A DNA stretch of 64,000 bases from Chloroflexi bacterium TSY (GTDB taxonomy: Bacteria > Chloroflexota > Anaerolineae > Caldilineales > Caldilineaceae). The first letter of the stretch is position 1. The number at the start of each line of letters is the position of its first letter. Shown here in pieces: positions 18,987 through 28,497 of the stretch. The translations under genes and the position numbers were made by a program. Under the pieces are notes generated by a model. It was not told where the DNA came from and made no database searches. It was given only the letters and a program-made list of their open reading frames with translations. The stretch spans positions 62,001 through 126,000 of the forward strand of contig JAHBNG010000015.1 of assembly GCA_019217005.1 (NCBI GenBank). The letters are read 5' to 3'.

Positions 18987-20500
18987 ACATCGAACAACCA
19001 CGAGTCATTCAATGGATCAATCAGTCACCGACTCGCCAATATGGAGTGACTGGTGCCGTCTCTGGCCTACTCGGTGGGCTGATTCTTGCTTTCATCGTCT
19101 CGTTGCCCTACAGTCCTTGGATTCACTATCTGCTCTCTATTCTTCTCGGCATAGGTTTTGGATTGCTCTTTGGTACCAAGATTCGCACACCGGGCGAGGG
19201 GCTGATCTGGGGAGAATCGTTTGGATTGCTCTGGTGGTTGATCGGTGTATTAACATTGACTCCACTATCGACTGGCCAACCGCTTTTGTGGACATTTGAA
19301 TCAGCACAAGAATTGGTGCCCTTGTTGATGGGGTGGACGCTGGGCTTTGGTTCTACTTTGGGCCTTGCTTACTACTGGATCCGTCAATGGTTGGAGAGTT
19401 TTGATTCTAAATTAGTCCCAGCTTTGTCCCCGGAACTTCAACTATCCGATGAAATTATCCCGCTCTATCTGCGTGCAATCCTGGTCGGAGGGCTCAGCGG
19501 TATCCTCGGCAGTTGGCTCTTTGTGCGCGGTATTGATGGCGCGACGTTCTATCCTCTGGTTGCAGAGATCGTTGGTTCTACATCGCTCATGTTGGGCCAG
19601 ACCCTTCACTATCTGATCGGCATCGTGATTGGAATCAGCTTTGGTCTGCTCTTCCAGCGCGATATCCAGGGGCCTGGGGCTGGCCTGATATGGGGGCTCA
19701 ATTACGGATTTGTCTGGTGGGGATTGGGAACGCTGACGTTTGTCCCGCTGCTGATTATGAGTGAAATACCAAACTGGTCTCTTGAAATGGCCCGCGCGAC
19801 ATTTCCATCTCTAATTAGCCATCTACTCTACGGCGCTGCTGTGGGATATCAGTATGGAATTGTGAACAGAGTCTGGCGCATCTTATTTGTCCATTCAGAT
19901 CCGTTGAATCGTACCTCTGAAGGTTCTGGCGCTCAAGGCGTACGCAACGTTCTTATGGGGATCGCGGGGGGAATTGTGGGCGGCTTGCTCTTTACGCTCG
20001 TGATGCTTGGCATTGGCGCATTACCAAGCGTGGCCAGGTTGGTGGGCACTGATTCTGCATTTGTCGGCTTTCTTGTCCATCTGGCGATTAGCATTCTGAT
20101 TGGCATTAGCTATGGATTATTTTTTCAAAAACAGGCCGTTAGTTATGGTGCAGGTCTGGCTTGGGGGTTGCTCTATGGTTTCTTATGGTGGCTCTTCGGG
20201 GCGCTCACCCTCTACTCCCTTCTCTTACGACAACCGCCAGATTGGTCCCTTCAGGCCGTTGTTGAGCGGTATCCGAGTCTGATTGGACACTTGCTCTATG
20301 GGGCTGGGTTGGGACTGTTTTTTCAATATTTATCCCAGCAATATGATCCCAAGCAGTATGCCACCACGTATCAACGTCGAGCTGCCCAAATGCTGGCCGA
20401 ACAGCGCCGCCAAATCCGACGAACATCAGCACCCTCACTCTGGATTGTCACGCTTGTCTTGGGGATCGTTCTGCCTCTTTTGTTGGGGGCACCCCAATGA
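18983..20500 (+). CDS. Polytopic membrane protein with three internal repeats
   Basis: 505 aa, strongly hydrophobic, about 12 predicted membrane segments. The same module occurs three times: GLLFGTKIRTPGEGLIWGES, then GLLFQRDIQGPGAGLIWGLN, then GLFFQKQAVSYGAGLAWGLL, each followed by a WWLxGxLTLxPL-type helix. The last about 60 residues are basic and cytoplasmic-looking (RRAAQMLAEQRRQIRR) before a final helix. I recognise no characterised family. It sits between an NDH-2 and a cation:proton antiporter with 4-nt ATGA overlaps on both sides, so it probably works with them in an ion- or quinone-linked membrane assembly (inference). Confidence 0.8.
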   Translation: MNIEQPRVIQWINQSPTRQYGVTGAVSGLLGGLILAFIVSLPYSPWIHYLLSILLGIGFGLLFGTKIRTPGEGLIWGESFGLLWWLIGVLTLTPLSTGQPLLWTFESAQELVPLLMGWTLGFGSTLGLAYYWIRQWLESFDSKLVPALSPELQLSDEIIPLYLRAILVGGLSGILGSWLFVRGIDGATFYPLVAEIVGSTSLMLGQTLHYLIGIVIGISFGLLFQRDIQGPGAGLIWGLNYGFVWWGLGTLTFVPLLIMSEIPNWSLEMARATFPSLISHLLYGAAVGYQYGIVNRVWRILFVHSDPLNRTSEGSGAQGVRNVLMGIAGGIVGGLLFTLVMLGIGALPSVARLVGTDSAFVGFLVHLAISILIGISYGLFFQKQAVSYGAGLAWGLLYGFLWWLFGALTLYSLLLRQPPDWSLQAVVERYPSLIGHLLYGAGLGLFFQYLSQQYDPKQYATTYQRRAAQMLAEQRRQIRRTSAPSLWIVTLVLGIVLPLLLGAPQ

Positions 20501-21768
20501 TGACGAGCCTTGCCTTTACGATCCTTGCGTTTGGTCTGCTCTGTTTTGGCTTGATTTCCAGACGTTTGGAACAGACCATCTTCACCGCACCCATCCTCTT
20601 CACGCTCTATGGCTTGATATTAGGCCCACCCGTTCTGGGCTGGATGAACATTCCAATCGAGCACGAGGGGATCCATCTGCTTGCAGAAGTGACGCTGATG
20701 TTGGTGCTCTTCGCCGACGCAACGCGGATTGACCTCAAACTCTTGCGCCGCGAACACGACTTGCCCCTACGCATGTTGGGGATTGGTCTGCCACTGACCA
20801 TTTTGTTGGGCGCCATCGTTGGATTCATCTTCTTTGGCGAATATGGCGTCTGGGCAAGTGCTGTTTTAGCCACAATGCTGGCACCGACGGACGCAGCCTT
20901 GGGCCAAACGGTTGTTTCTAGCAAACGCGTGCCGGTTCGGATTCGACAGACGCTCAATGTGGAGAGTGGCCTAAATGATGGGATCGTCCTACCTGTGTTG
21001 CTGATCCTGTTGTCGGTCGCCGGGGCAACAGAAGAGGCACAAAGTTTCATTGAGCTTGCCCAATTTACGCTACTCCAGGTGACGCTTGGCCCGATTGTGG
21101 GAATCGCTGTTGGCTACCTGGGAGGCCAGCTGATCCTTTTTTCAGCAAAACGGCAAGGCATTACCTCGGCTTTTGAGCGGTTGTCCGCCATTGGTCTTGC
21201 CATTCTGGCCTTTGGCGCCGCAGAGCTGATTGGGGGCAACGGCTTCATCTCTGCCTTTGTTGCGGGGCTGACGTTGGGCAACAGCGCCCGTGGGATCTGT
21301 GACTGTCTCTATGAGTTTGCTGAAACCGAGGGACAGCTGCTCACTCTTTGTGTCTTCACCATCTTTGGCGGTGTGTTGGCGGTCGACGTGATTCAACATG
21401 CAACCGCCGAAATCATCATCTATGCCTTGTTGAGTTTGACCATCATTCGCATGGTTCCCGTAGCCATCAGCCTGATGGGAACCGGTATGCGTTGGGAGAC
21501 CAACCTCTTTCTGGGCTGGTTCGGACCCCGTGGGTTGGCAACGATCCTGTTTGGTTTACTGGTTCTGGATGAATCGCATCTGGTGGCGCGTGATGAAATG
21601 ACGCTCGTCGCCATGACCACTGTCTTGCTCAGTATCTTTTTGCACGGTATCACAGCCTACCCCCTAGCCAAGCTTTATGCCAACCGAGCTGATTCCATGA
21701 AGGATGAGGATCTGCAGGAACATGTTGTTGTGACGGAGATGCCAACGCGGATGGGGATGATGGAGTAG
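20497..21768 (+). CDS. Cation:proton antiporter (CPA1/NhaP-like)
   Basis: 423 aa with about 12 membrane helices. Family marks are FTAPILFTLYGLILGP at the start, VLFADATRIDLKLL, the helix-5 region ATMLAPTDAALGQTVV with the ion-binding TD motif, and NVESGLNDGIVLP with the conserved ND pair. GWFGPRGLATILF near the end is the GPRG-type motif of CPA1 antiporters. It would exchange Na+ or K+ for protons across the inner membrane. The ATG overlaps the preceding stop, completing an ndh-membrane protein-antiporter operon. A short cytoplasmic tail follows; no TrkA-C domain is visible. Confidence 0.88.
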   Translation: MMTSLAFTILAFGLLCFGLISRRLEQTIFTAPILFTLYGLILGPPVLGWMNIPIEHEGIHLLAEVTLMLVLFADATRIDLKLLRREHDLPLRMLGIGLPLTILLGAIVGFIFFGEYGVWASAVLATMLAPTDAALGQTVVSSKRVPVRIRQTLNVESGLNDGIVLPVLLILLSVAGATEEAQSFIELAQFTLLQVTLGPIVGIAVGYLGGQLILFSAKRQGITSAFERLSAIGLAILAFGAAELIGGNGFISAFVAGLTLGNSARGICDCLYEFAETEGQLLTLCVFTIFGGVLAVDVIQHATAEIIIYALLSLTIIRMVPVAISLMGTGMRWETNLFLGWFGPRGLATILFGLLVLDESHLVARDEMTLVAMTTVLLSIFLHGITAYPLAKLYANRADSMKDEDLQEHVVVTEMPTRMGMME

Positions 21769-21870
21769 ATTTGGATGGGCAATTCTGAAAATGATCCACA
21801 GATGGGCAGCGTGATTGGGATGACCAGACGGAACATTGAGTTCTGTGGATAGTTCAAAATGGGCGTGATC

Positions 21871-23892
21871 TTACTGATAGTCTCGCGCGATCGTCTTATT
21901 CCAGGTACGCTCGAAGACAAGTTGACTTCTCTCTCTTGCCGTGACTTGATTTGTCAGATAGAAGTTATTGGCATCACAGCTCATTCTGCTCTGCGTCTCA
22001 ATCTCAACCTGCCACGCATCTCGCTCAAATGTGCGTGAACGGCTACAGGAGACAGTCGCTGAGAGCGGGTCTCCCTCCACAATCTGAAAGGTGTCGATTG
22101 AGGCCTCTTCAAAGATCAGACCGTCAGGAAAACGTACTGTTCTATCATGATCTTCATAGACAATTGTTCCTCTGTTCGTCAACCGATCAAACTCTATTTG
22201 TCGTCTAGAATGACCATCCTGAATCCGTTCCAGGTCCAACGGCTCGGCACATTCCGGTGGTGCAAAGGAAGTGATTTTTGTGTCAGCATCACTTGGTGAC
22301 CGGATGGGAAGGAACAATGCACAATGTTCAATGGTGAGCGTGACGGCAACCGGGGAAGGCCAAAGGTGAGGCCAATAGGTTGGCGAAATGACTACCTGCC
22401 AGCGATGACCCGCCGCCAGGCGATGACCGCAGACATTGAGTGGAACATTGACATCGATGGCTTCATTGGTGGGAACTGCTTCGGGCTTTTCGTGACTGTT
22501 GCGGTGTGATAAATTGAAGAGGCCCCAACTCACCAACGTACTGGTTCCATCTGGCGCAACATCGCAGAGCCGCACCGCCAAGGATGCTTGGGGTTGATCG
22601 ACTTGTATCGTGAGCGCTACTTCAGGAAAGCCCAGTATGGTGACCTGATCTTGGGCAGGCATTGTCGAAAAACAGATCGAACGTCCATTGTCTGCTCGCT
22701 GGTCGCCCGCATAGCCGTCGAGCACGCCATAGCCCAACCAGCGTTCGTTATCAACGCCCGTCACCTGTTGACCAATCATCTGCTGGCGAACGCCGGGGTC
22801 ATGATCGACTAAACGATCAAAGGGCACCTGTTGACGCTCTACATTGGGCGAGGGCCAACTTGGATCCACAACCCAATAGCCTTCGGAGATCGCCCTGTTC
22901 GGTGAGGGCGTATAACTCTCTTGAATCCACGAGCGCAGCATTGGCTCATCCATGATGCCGGAATCGATGCCTTTCAGCCAATGGTCCCACCAGCGCACGC
23001 TCTCTTGCAAAAAACCGATGGCGGGCATGGGCGCGCTATTCTCTGGAAAATTGTGGGCCCACGGTCCAATCAACCCCTTCTTTGGCGCCGACAAGCCCTC
23101 CAGCAGACGCGGAACTGCGTTGGTGTATCCATCTGCCCAACCACCGACTGCGTAGACCGCACACTCAATGGCCGCAAAATCCTCGCACACCGAGCCATGT
23201 TTCCAAAATGCATCACGCCGCTGACGCTCGAACCAGGCTTCCACAAAGGGTGGCGTTTGCTCCAACCGTTGTCGCCACAGGTCGCGCCACCGATTGCCTA
23301 CTACGCGTGGGTCAGGCGGGCTGGCATTATAGCAGAGCATGGTCGAGGCCCAGGGAAGCATCTCGGATCCCAACAAGCAGCCACCCATGTAGTGTACATC
23401 ATCGGCATAGCGATCATCTGTGGAAGCGATGGTAATGATCGCCTTGAGTTGAGGTGGACGCAGCGCAGCTATTTGAAGCGCATTGAACCCACCCCACGAC
23501 TTGCCAAACATCCCCACTTTGCCCGTACACCAGGGTTGCGCATCCAACCACTCCAATACCTCCAGGCAATCGCTCTGTTCTTGCTCGGTGTATTCATCGA
23601 GCATCAGTCCATCGGAGTCACCGTTGCCGCGTATATCAACGCGCACAGAAGCATAGCCATGTCCCGCGAGATAGGGATGACGAATGGAGTCGCGCCACGC
23701 GGTCATATCGTTTTTGCGATAGGGCAGATATTCCAGCAGAGCGGGCACAGGGTTCGCCTCTGCATCGACGGGAAGCCAGATGCGGGCTGCAAGGCGTGTG
23801 CCATCCTGTAATGGAATCCAGGTGTGTTCAATGACGCTGATTTCGCGGGGGAAATCGCGCCGGATGTTCATGGTGTTGTGTAGGAAGTTCAT
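21871..23892 (-). CDS. CocE/NonD-family hydrolase (peptidase S15 type)
   Basis: 673 aa from ATG 23892. The alpha/beta-hydrolase part has the nucleophile motif GMFGKSWGGFNALQ (Ser in GKSWG), PALLEYLPYRKNDM, and VRVDIRGNGDSDG for the oxyanion side. The C-terminal half is the jelly-roll X-Pro dipeptidyl-peptidase domain (ALTIQVDQPQASLAVRL, LAAGHRWQV). Family members cleave X-Pro peptides, cocaine-like esters or acyl-amino-acid esters; the substrate here is unknown. No signal peptide. ATG 23871 (MNIRRDF) is an alternative start, and the ribosome site is weak for both. It lies 25 nt after pnkp on the same strand, but a link to RNA repair is doubtful. Confidence 0.87.
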   Translation of the reverse strand: MNFLHNTMNIRRDFPREISVIEHTWIPLQDGTRLAARIWLPVDAEANPVPALLEYLPYRKNDMTAWRDSIRHPYLAGHGYASVRVDIRGNGDSDGLMLDEYTEQEQSDCLEVLEWLDAQPWCTGKVGMFGKSWGGFNALQIAALRPPQLKAIITIASTDDRYADDVHYMGGCLLGSEMLPWASTMLCYNASPPDPRVVGNRWRDLWRQRLEQTPPFVEAWFERQRRDAFWKHGSVCEDFAAIECAVYAVGGWADGYTNAVPRLLEGLSAPKKGLIGPWAHNFPENSAPMPAIGFLQESVRWWDHWLKGIDSGIMDEPMLRSWIQESYTPSPNRAISEGYWVVDPSWPSPNVERQQVPFDRLVDHDPGVRQQMIGQQVTGVDNERWLGYGVLDGYAGDQRADNGRSICFSTMPAQDQVTILGFPEVALTIQVDQPQASLAVRLCDVAPDGTSTLVSWGLFNLSHRNSHEKPEAVPTNEAIDVNVPLNVCGHRLAAGHRWQVVISPTYWPHLWPSPVAVTLTIEHCALFLPIRSPSDADTKITSFAPPECAEPLDLERIQDGHSRRQIEFDRLTNRGTIVYEDHDRTVRFPDGLIFEEASIDTFQIVEGDPLSATVSCSRSRTFERDAWQVEIETQSRMSCDANNFYLTNQVTARERSQLVFERTWNKTIARDYQ

Positions 23893-23917
23893 AACGAGTC
23901 CATATCGATAGGGTGAG

Positions 23918-26512
23918 CTATAACCTAGGATCAACTGGTTCACTCTCTAGGGCAAGAATCCCGAAGACACACTCATGAACACGACGTAATGGTTCGTTGG
24001 TCACAAAACGTTCGAGGGCTTCGACTCCGAGAGCAAACTCTCGATCTGCCAAAGAACGTTTGCGGCCCATGCTACGGTGGCGTAGTTGGTCCAAATGAGC
24101 TGTTGCCGTGTATTCGGGTCCGTAGATGATGCGCAAATACTCTCGTCCTCGACACTTAACCGCTGGCTGAATCAACCCTCTCCTTCCCTTGGCGATGAAA
24201 TTCAACGGTTTAACAACCATCCCTTCTCCACCGTTTGCAGTTAAATCAAGCCACCAGTTTATTGCATGATTGATACTTTCTTGCTTCGTTAAGTCAACTT
24301 GCCGGTATATTGTACTCTGCAAACAATCCTTGGAATTTGCCTCGGCAAACTCGGCGATTGTTTCCATATGCCAAAGATGATTTTTGTCTACATGGACTGC
24401 ATTCTCTGTTGCCAAAATGTGAAATGGTGCCAGCTTCAAATCACTGATGTGATGAACAGGCCAGCAGTAGGGCCGGTAGGCGGCTTTATAATGATTGATC
24501 ATTTCCGCGCGCATCTGATGCTGCTGCTGCAGATGCTCAATTGATACGCCATTGTCCGCTGCCTGCTTTAGTGCGGCTCGCGCGGCCTTCATTGTTCCAG
24601 AGGCTGCTGCCCCGATTGCGGCATATTGATGATTCAGAAGACCTTGGGCTTTGGCTGACCACGGCATTAATTCACAATCGAGACAGACCCAATTTGTGTT
24701 CAGTTTGTCCCAAAATCTGGATTGCTCTAACGCTGATTGTACCTGAACAAGAAATGTGGATTCCAGGTTATCATCATCAAAAAAACGCCGACCTGTGCGA
24801 GTATAGCAAGTTCCGATGCTGCCGTTCAATACCCCAAAGCGCCGTCGTGCGACGTCGGCATTGCGACAGACCACGACAACAGTGCGTGAACCCATATGTT
24901 TTTCTTCGCAAATGACGTCACTTACACCCCGCTCTTTGTAATATTCAAAAGCTGTGGAGGGATATTCCAACCACTCATCCTGTTCACTCCCCTTTGGAAC
25001 AGCCGCACAGGGCGACATGGTTGGCGGCAGGTAGATGAGCCAACGGGGATTAGCAGCAAAGCGACTCATTGCTTCCAGTGCGGCAGCGCTATTTTCTGCC
25101 TGGATTGTGATATTTGGGCGTAGACGAGTGCTAATAATCTGCTTCCCAAGGATATCATCGATATCGAGAATATCATCATCTACTTGCTGTGGAGTGAGTT
25201 CTGAAGGGTCTATATTTAATGGTCGGATTGGATCTGCATAAGCCCGCGCAGATGGAACTGAAACAAGCTCGAGTTCTGGATAGCGCAGTGCAGTCAGTTG
25301 GCCACCGAAAACTGCCCCTGTATCAACATTGATGGTCCGATTGAGCCAAACAGCTTCTGGCACTGGTGTATGCCCGTAGACAACAATGGCATCCCCACGA
25401 TATTCGGATGCCCAATTGTATCGTATGGGCAAACCAAATTCATCAGTTTCGCCAGTCGTTTCGCCATATAATGCAAACTCTCGTACCTTTCCAGATGTGC
25501 GCCCCTGCATGGATTCCTTTAACCCGGCATGAGCGATAACCAGTTTTCCATTATCCAGTACATAGTGACTGACCAAACTGTCCAGAAACGTTGCAATCTC
25601 GTTCGAAACGGATTCTCTGGTCTCGTGGGGTAACGTATCAAGTTCATGCAATGTTTCAGCTAATCCATGGCGAATCTGTACCTTTCTTCCTCGCAATTTT
25701 CGCACCAGTTTGACATCATGATTGCCTGGTATACAGAGAGCACTACCTTGATTAACCATATGGCAAACAAGCTGAACTGTATCTAGAATTCTCGGCCCCC
25801 GATCCACAAGATCACCTAAGAAAAAAGCCTTGCGACCTTCGGGATGGAAATAGATCCGCGGATAACGACCCTGGCCCAAATTTGGCGCAGACTGCCATCG
25901 ATACCCCAAGGAATTGAGCAAGGTCTCCAACTCATCTGCACACCCATGCACATCCCCGATGATGTCAAACGGACCATGTTCATCTCGTTTGTCGTTCCAG
26001 AGTCGCTGGCGTATGATCTGCACCGAGGCAATCGCTTCCTCGGAATCCAAAATGGTTATATTGCGGAAACCCTCCCGCTTGAGGCTGCGAAGTGAACGAC
26101 GTAGCTGGCTCGTTTGGCAGCGGATGACGTGCAAACCAAAGTTGCGGTCTGGTCGCTCCTGATTGCGAGTACGGCAGATTCCCACCGGTAGATTCAGCAC
26201 AATCGCAACTGGCAACACATGATATTCTCTAGCGAGTCGAATTAGAGCCTTGCGAGACTCTGGTTGCACATTTGTCGCATCGATCACCGTCAAATGTCCG
26301 CGAGCCAAACGCTTGGCTGTAATATAATGAAGCACATCGAACGCGTCCTGTGTTGCGGCTTGATTGTTGTCATCGTCCGAGACAAGACCACGACAAACGT
26401 CAGAAGAGAGAATTTCTGTTGGCAAGAAATGGGTACGTGCAAAGGTCGATTTGCCTGAACCAGAGGCATCCATTAGAACCACGAGCGAGAGTTCTGGGAG
26501 TGTAATATTCAT
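23918..26512 (-). CDS. pnkp: Bacterial polynucleotide kinase-phosphatase-ligase (RNA repair)
   Basis: 864 aa with the three domains of bacterial Pnkp. Kinase: residues 1-170, P-loop DASGSGKST. Phosphatase of the metallophosphoesterase class: about 180-475, IIGDVHGCADE, FLGDLVDRGP, GNHD, HAG. Ligase/adenylyltransferase: about 490-864, motif I EEKHMGSR with the nucleophilic lysine, then GEGMVVKP. It heals 5'-OH and 2',3'-cyclic phosphate ends and, with Hen1, seals tRNAs cut by ribotoxins. One oddity: position 15, normally the first glycine of the P-loop (GSSGSGKS in the Clostridium thermocellum enzyme), is aspartate. The ATG overlaps the hen1 stop (ATGA), so the pair is co-translated. A longer start at 26551 would lie inside hen1. 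Confidence 0.94.
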   Translation of the reverse strand: MNITLPELSLVVLMDASGSGKSTFARTHFLPTEILSSDVCRGLVSDDDNNQAATQDAFDVLHYITAKRLARGHLTVIDATNVQPESRKALIRLAREYHVLPVAIVLNLPVGICRTRNQERPDRNFGLHVIRCQTSQLRRSLRSLKREGFRNITILDSEEAIASVQIIRQRLWNDKRDEHGPFDIIGDVHGCADELETLLNSLGYRWQSAPNLGQGRYPRIYFHPEGRKAFFLGDLVDRGPRILDTVQLVCHMVNQGSALCIPGNHDVKLVRKLRGRKVQIRHGLAETLHELDTLPHETRESVSNEIATFLDSLVSHYVLDNGKLVIAHAGLKESMQGRTSGKVREFALYGETTGETDEFGLPIRYNWASEYRGDAIVVYGHTPVPEAVWLNRTINVDTGAVFGGQLTALRYPELELVSVPSARAYADPIRPLNIDPSELTPQQVDDDILDIDDILGKQIISTRLRPNITIQAENSAAALEAMSRFAANPRWLIYLPPTMSPCAAVPKGSEQDEWLEYPSTAFEYYKERGVSDVICEEKHMGSRTVVVVCRNADVARRRFGVLNGSIGTCYTRTGRRFFDDDNLESTFLVQVQSALEQSRFWDKLNTNWVCLDCELMPWSAKAQGLLNHQYAAIGAAASGTMKAARAALKQAADNGVSIEHLQQQHQMRAEMINHYKAAYRPYCWPVHHISDLKLAPFHILATENAVHVDKNHLWHMETIAEFAEANSKDCLQSTIYRQVDLTKQESINHAINWWLDLTANGGEGMVVKPLNFIAKGRRGLIQPAVKCRGREYLRIIYGPEYTATAHLDQLRHRSMGRKRSLADREFALGVEALERFVTNEPLRRVHECVFGILALESEPVDPRL

Positions 26513-27907
26513 TTTCGATGAAACACCCCCATCTGTGACGGTGGTCCGCACGGCTCTAATTCTTCGCCGATGGAATGAAATTCAATATGATAACCAAATC
26601 GGACCGCTACCCCATTCGCCCAAGTCTGAAATTCGGCTCGGGTCCACTCAAAGCGATGATCCTTGTGTCGCAGTTTTCCCGCTGGGAGTGTCTCCCATTG
26701 GCTATTATACTCTTGATTTGGTGTTGTGATAATTAGAATATGTGGGGCGGCAAATTCAAAGAGAACTCGCTCAAATGTTGCTACTCGCTCGAGTTCCAGA
26801 TGTTCAATAACCTCAACCAATGTGATTGCATCGAAACCTGCCAACCGCTTATCTCGATAAAGAAGAGATCCTTGAAAGAGACGAATGCGTTTTCGCTGTT
26901 TCTCGGATAATCTATCTAGTTTCAATCGATTTTCAGCCTTGTCAAGGGCGACGCTGGAAATATCCATACCGGCAATCATTGAAAACTGACTTTCTCTAAG
27001 CAACATACGGAGGAGGCGCCCCTCACCGCATCCTGCATCAAGTACTCGGGTTGCATGCCCTTTCTTCAATTCAGCCAATACAGCATCCAATCGTATTTGA
27101 TGTAGACGCATCGGTTGTTCGATGCGTTCCTCTTCAGCATTTTGGGCTGTATCGATCTCTTCCTGACTTTCTACACTTTCTTCTTTCAGACGTTCAAGTG
27201 CAACTTTCGTTAAACCGCGCTGACGCACCAGATAGCGGTTGGTTATCAATTCTCTTAATGGATGAGTTGAGAGCCAGCCCTTGCCAAACCGCAATAGTTT
27301 TTCTATCTCTTCCTTTGTGACCCAATAATGTTTGTCATCATCCAATACTGGAATAAGAACATAAATGTGTGCAAGGAGCTTCTGTAGCGGCAATTGCCCC
27401 TTTAGCGTCAATGTATAGTAGTGGCTATCACCCCACTCAGGAAAATGAGTGTCTAATTGATATCGTTCCGTCCGTACCTCATAGCCAAGCGGTTCGAAGA
27501 GTTGTTGTAGCAACCCTTCTCCACCTCGACAAGGGACTGCGGCGATAGTTGACTCCAGCGAAATGGGAACAGTGGTCAGAGTTTCTCGATCTTTGCAACG
27601 TCCATTCAAGGCAGTTCCGTAGACTTGCGAGATGGCAACGCTTATGAATGAAGATGCGACATATGGGCGGTCGTTGACATACTGTTTTAGAGCGAAGACG
27701 TTTGATCTATCTTGTGTACGGACAAGTTTAATTGGATCGATATCGAGCAACATTGCTGCTGTACATCGTTCCTCTGTCGCTTCAGAATAGAAAATGTGCG
27801 CTTGACCAAAATTAAGGTTGAACTCCTGCACACGCGCAGGATGTTTATGCAAAAGATATCCAAGATCGGTTGCTGGTTTGTAGGTTGTTGAAATGCTAAA
27901 GGAACAT
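26509..27907 (-). CDS. hen1: Bacterial Hen1 3'-terminal RNA ribose 2'-O-methyltransferase (5' frameshift)
   Basis: Hen1 adds a 2'-O-methyl group at the broken end during Pnkp repair, making the sealed RNA resistant to the same nuclease. The N-terminal half (PATDLGYLLHKHPARVQEF, EATEERCTAAMLLDID) activates the Pnkp ligase. The C-terminal half is the methyltransferase: VLDAGCGEGRLLRML binds SAM, and EVIEHLE plus HKDHRFEW supply the metal-binding E, E, H and H. From ATG 27907 (AGGA upstream) the frame reads MFL then stops, because of three A on the plus strand at 27898-27900. With one removed the start becomes MFLSISTTYKPATDLG and the protein is 465 aa. The frame as given opens only at HKHPARV. 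Confidence 0.92.
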
Positions 27908-27915
27908 AAATCCTG

Positions 27916-28380
27916 TTAGCGATCATTTGAATAGGAGTTGTCGGTTTCTGCTACCGTTATTGCTGTATTCTTCTCAGACTGTTTGGGTAATTCATAGGTA
28001 GTTTTAGGTCGATCAGTCTTGCGAGAGGATCGAGCCTCAAATTGGAAAACAGGCTGTTCATCTGTCGTTGCGTCTGTTTCAAAAAATAAATAATACGGTA
28101 GTTGAAAGAAAGTCGCCAATCCCTCGATATGTTCGACGGTCAATTTGCGATACCCGTTTAGGACAGCAGACACTATCGATTCGGTCTTAAAAATAGGGAG
28201 TAGTTCTTTCTGTTTGAGACCGCTTTGATTCAACAGTGCACGAATCAGCGCGACGCCGCGAAGGGTTGGATAGACTTCATTCTCTTCATCATAACGCTCG
28301 ATCAACATACCCAAGACGGATAGGTAATTTTGTTCATCTTCAGAGAGTTCGTCTTGATCGATAAGGCGATCGATATTCAA
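27916..28380 (-). pseudogene. higA: HigA-type antitoxin, N-terminus deleted
   Basis: The C-terminal 150 residues of a HigA (COG5499-like) antitoxin. YLSVLGMLIERYDEENEVYP, then the XRE helix-turn-helix: LLNQSGLKQKELLPIFKTESIVSAVLNGYRKLTVEHIEGL. The usual opening with a RALAEIDRL stretch is cut: only IDRLIDQDEL remains, preceded by the end of HigB. The only in-frame start is a TTG at 28380. The tail after the HTH is long and basic. It ends 8 nt before the hen1 ATG, so it probably marks the original operon order higB-higA-hen1-pnkp, or a leader gene of the RNA-repair operon. Confidence 0.8.
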
Positions 28381-28497
28381 TTCGCACGATCAAGCGATAT
28401 TTATTTCCACAGATATTAAAGACGGTTAGGCGACCAACCAAATCTGCCGAACGAAACCGCTCTCGTAACTGGGCTAGGCGCTTACGGGACCAATATC
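28373..28497 (-). pseudogene. higB: HigB-type toxin, C-terminal fragment
   Basis: Encodes SRKRLAQLRERFRSADLVG, then RLTVFNICGNKYRLIVRIEY, the core of HigB-type mRNA interferase toxins (VFxIxGNKYRLI). The expected last 30 or so residues, which contain the THxEYD motif, are missing. The frame joins directly to higA sequence at IEY, pointing to a deletion across the higB-higA junction. The N-terminal piece is at 30350-30433, on the other side of an inserted element. Confidence 0.82.

Noticed and set aside
22921..23811. 296-codon plus-strand frame
   Set aside because: Lies entirely antisense to the S15 hydrolase, which has clear family motifs.
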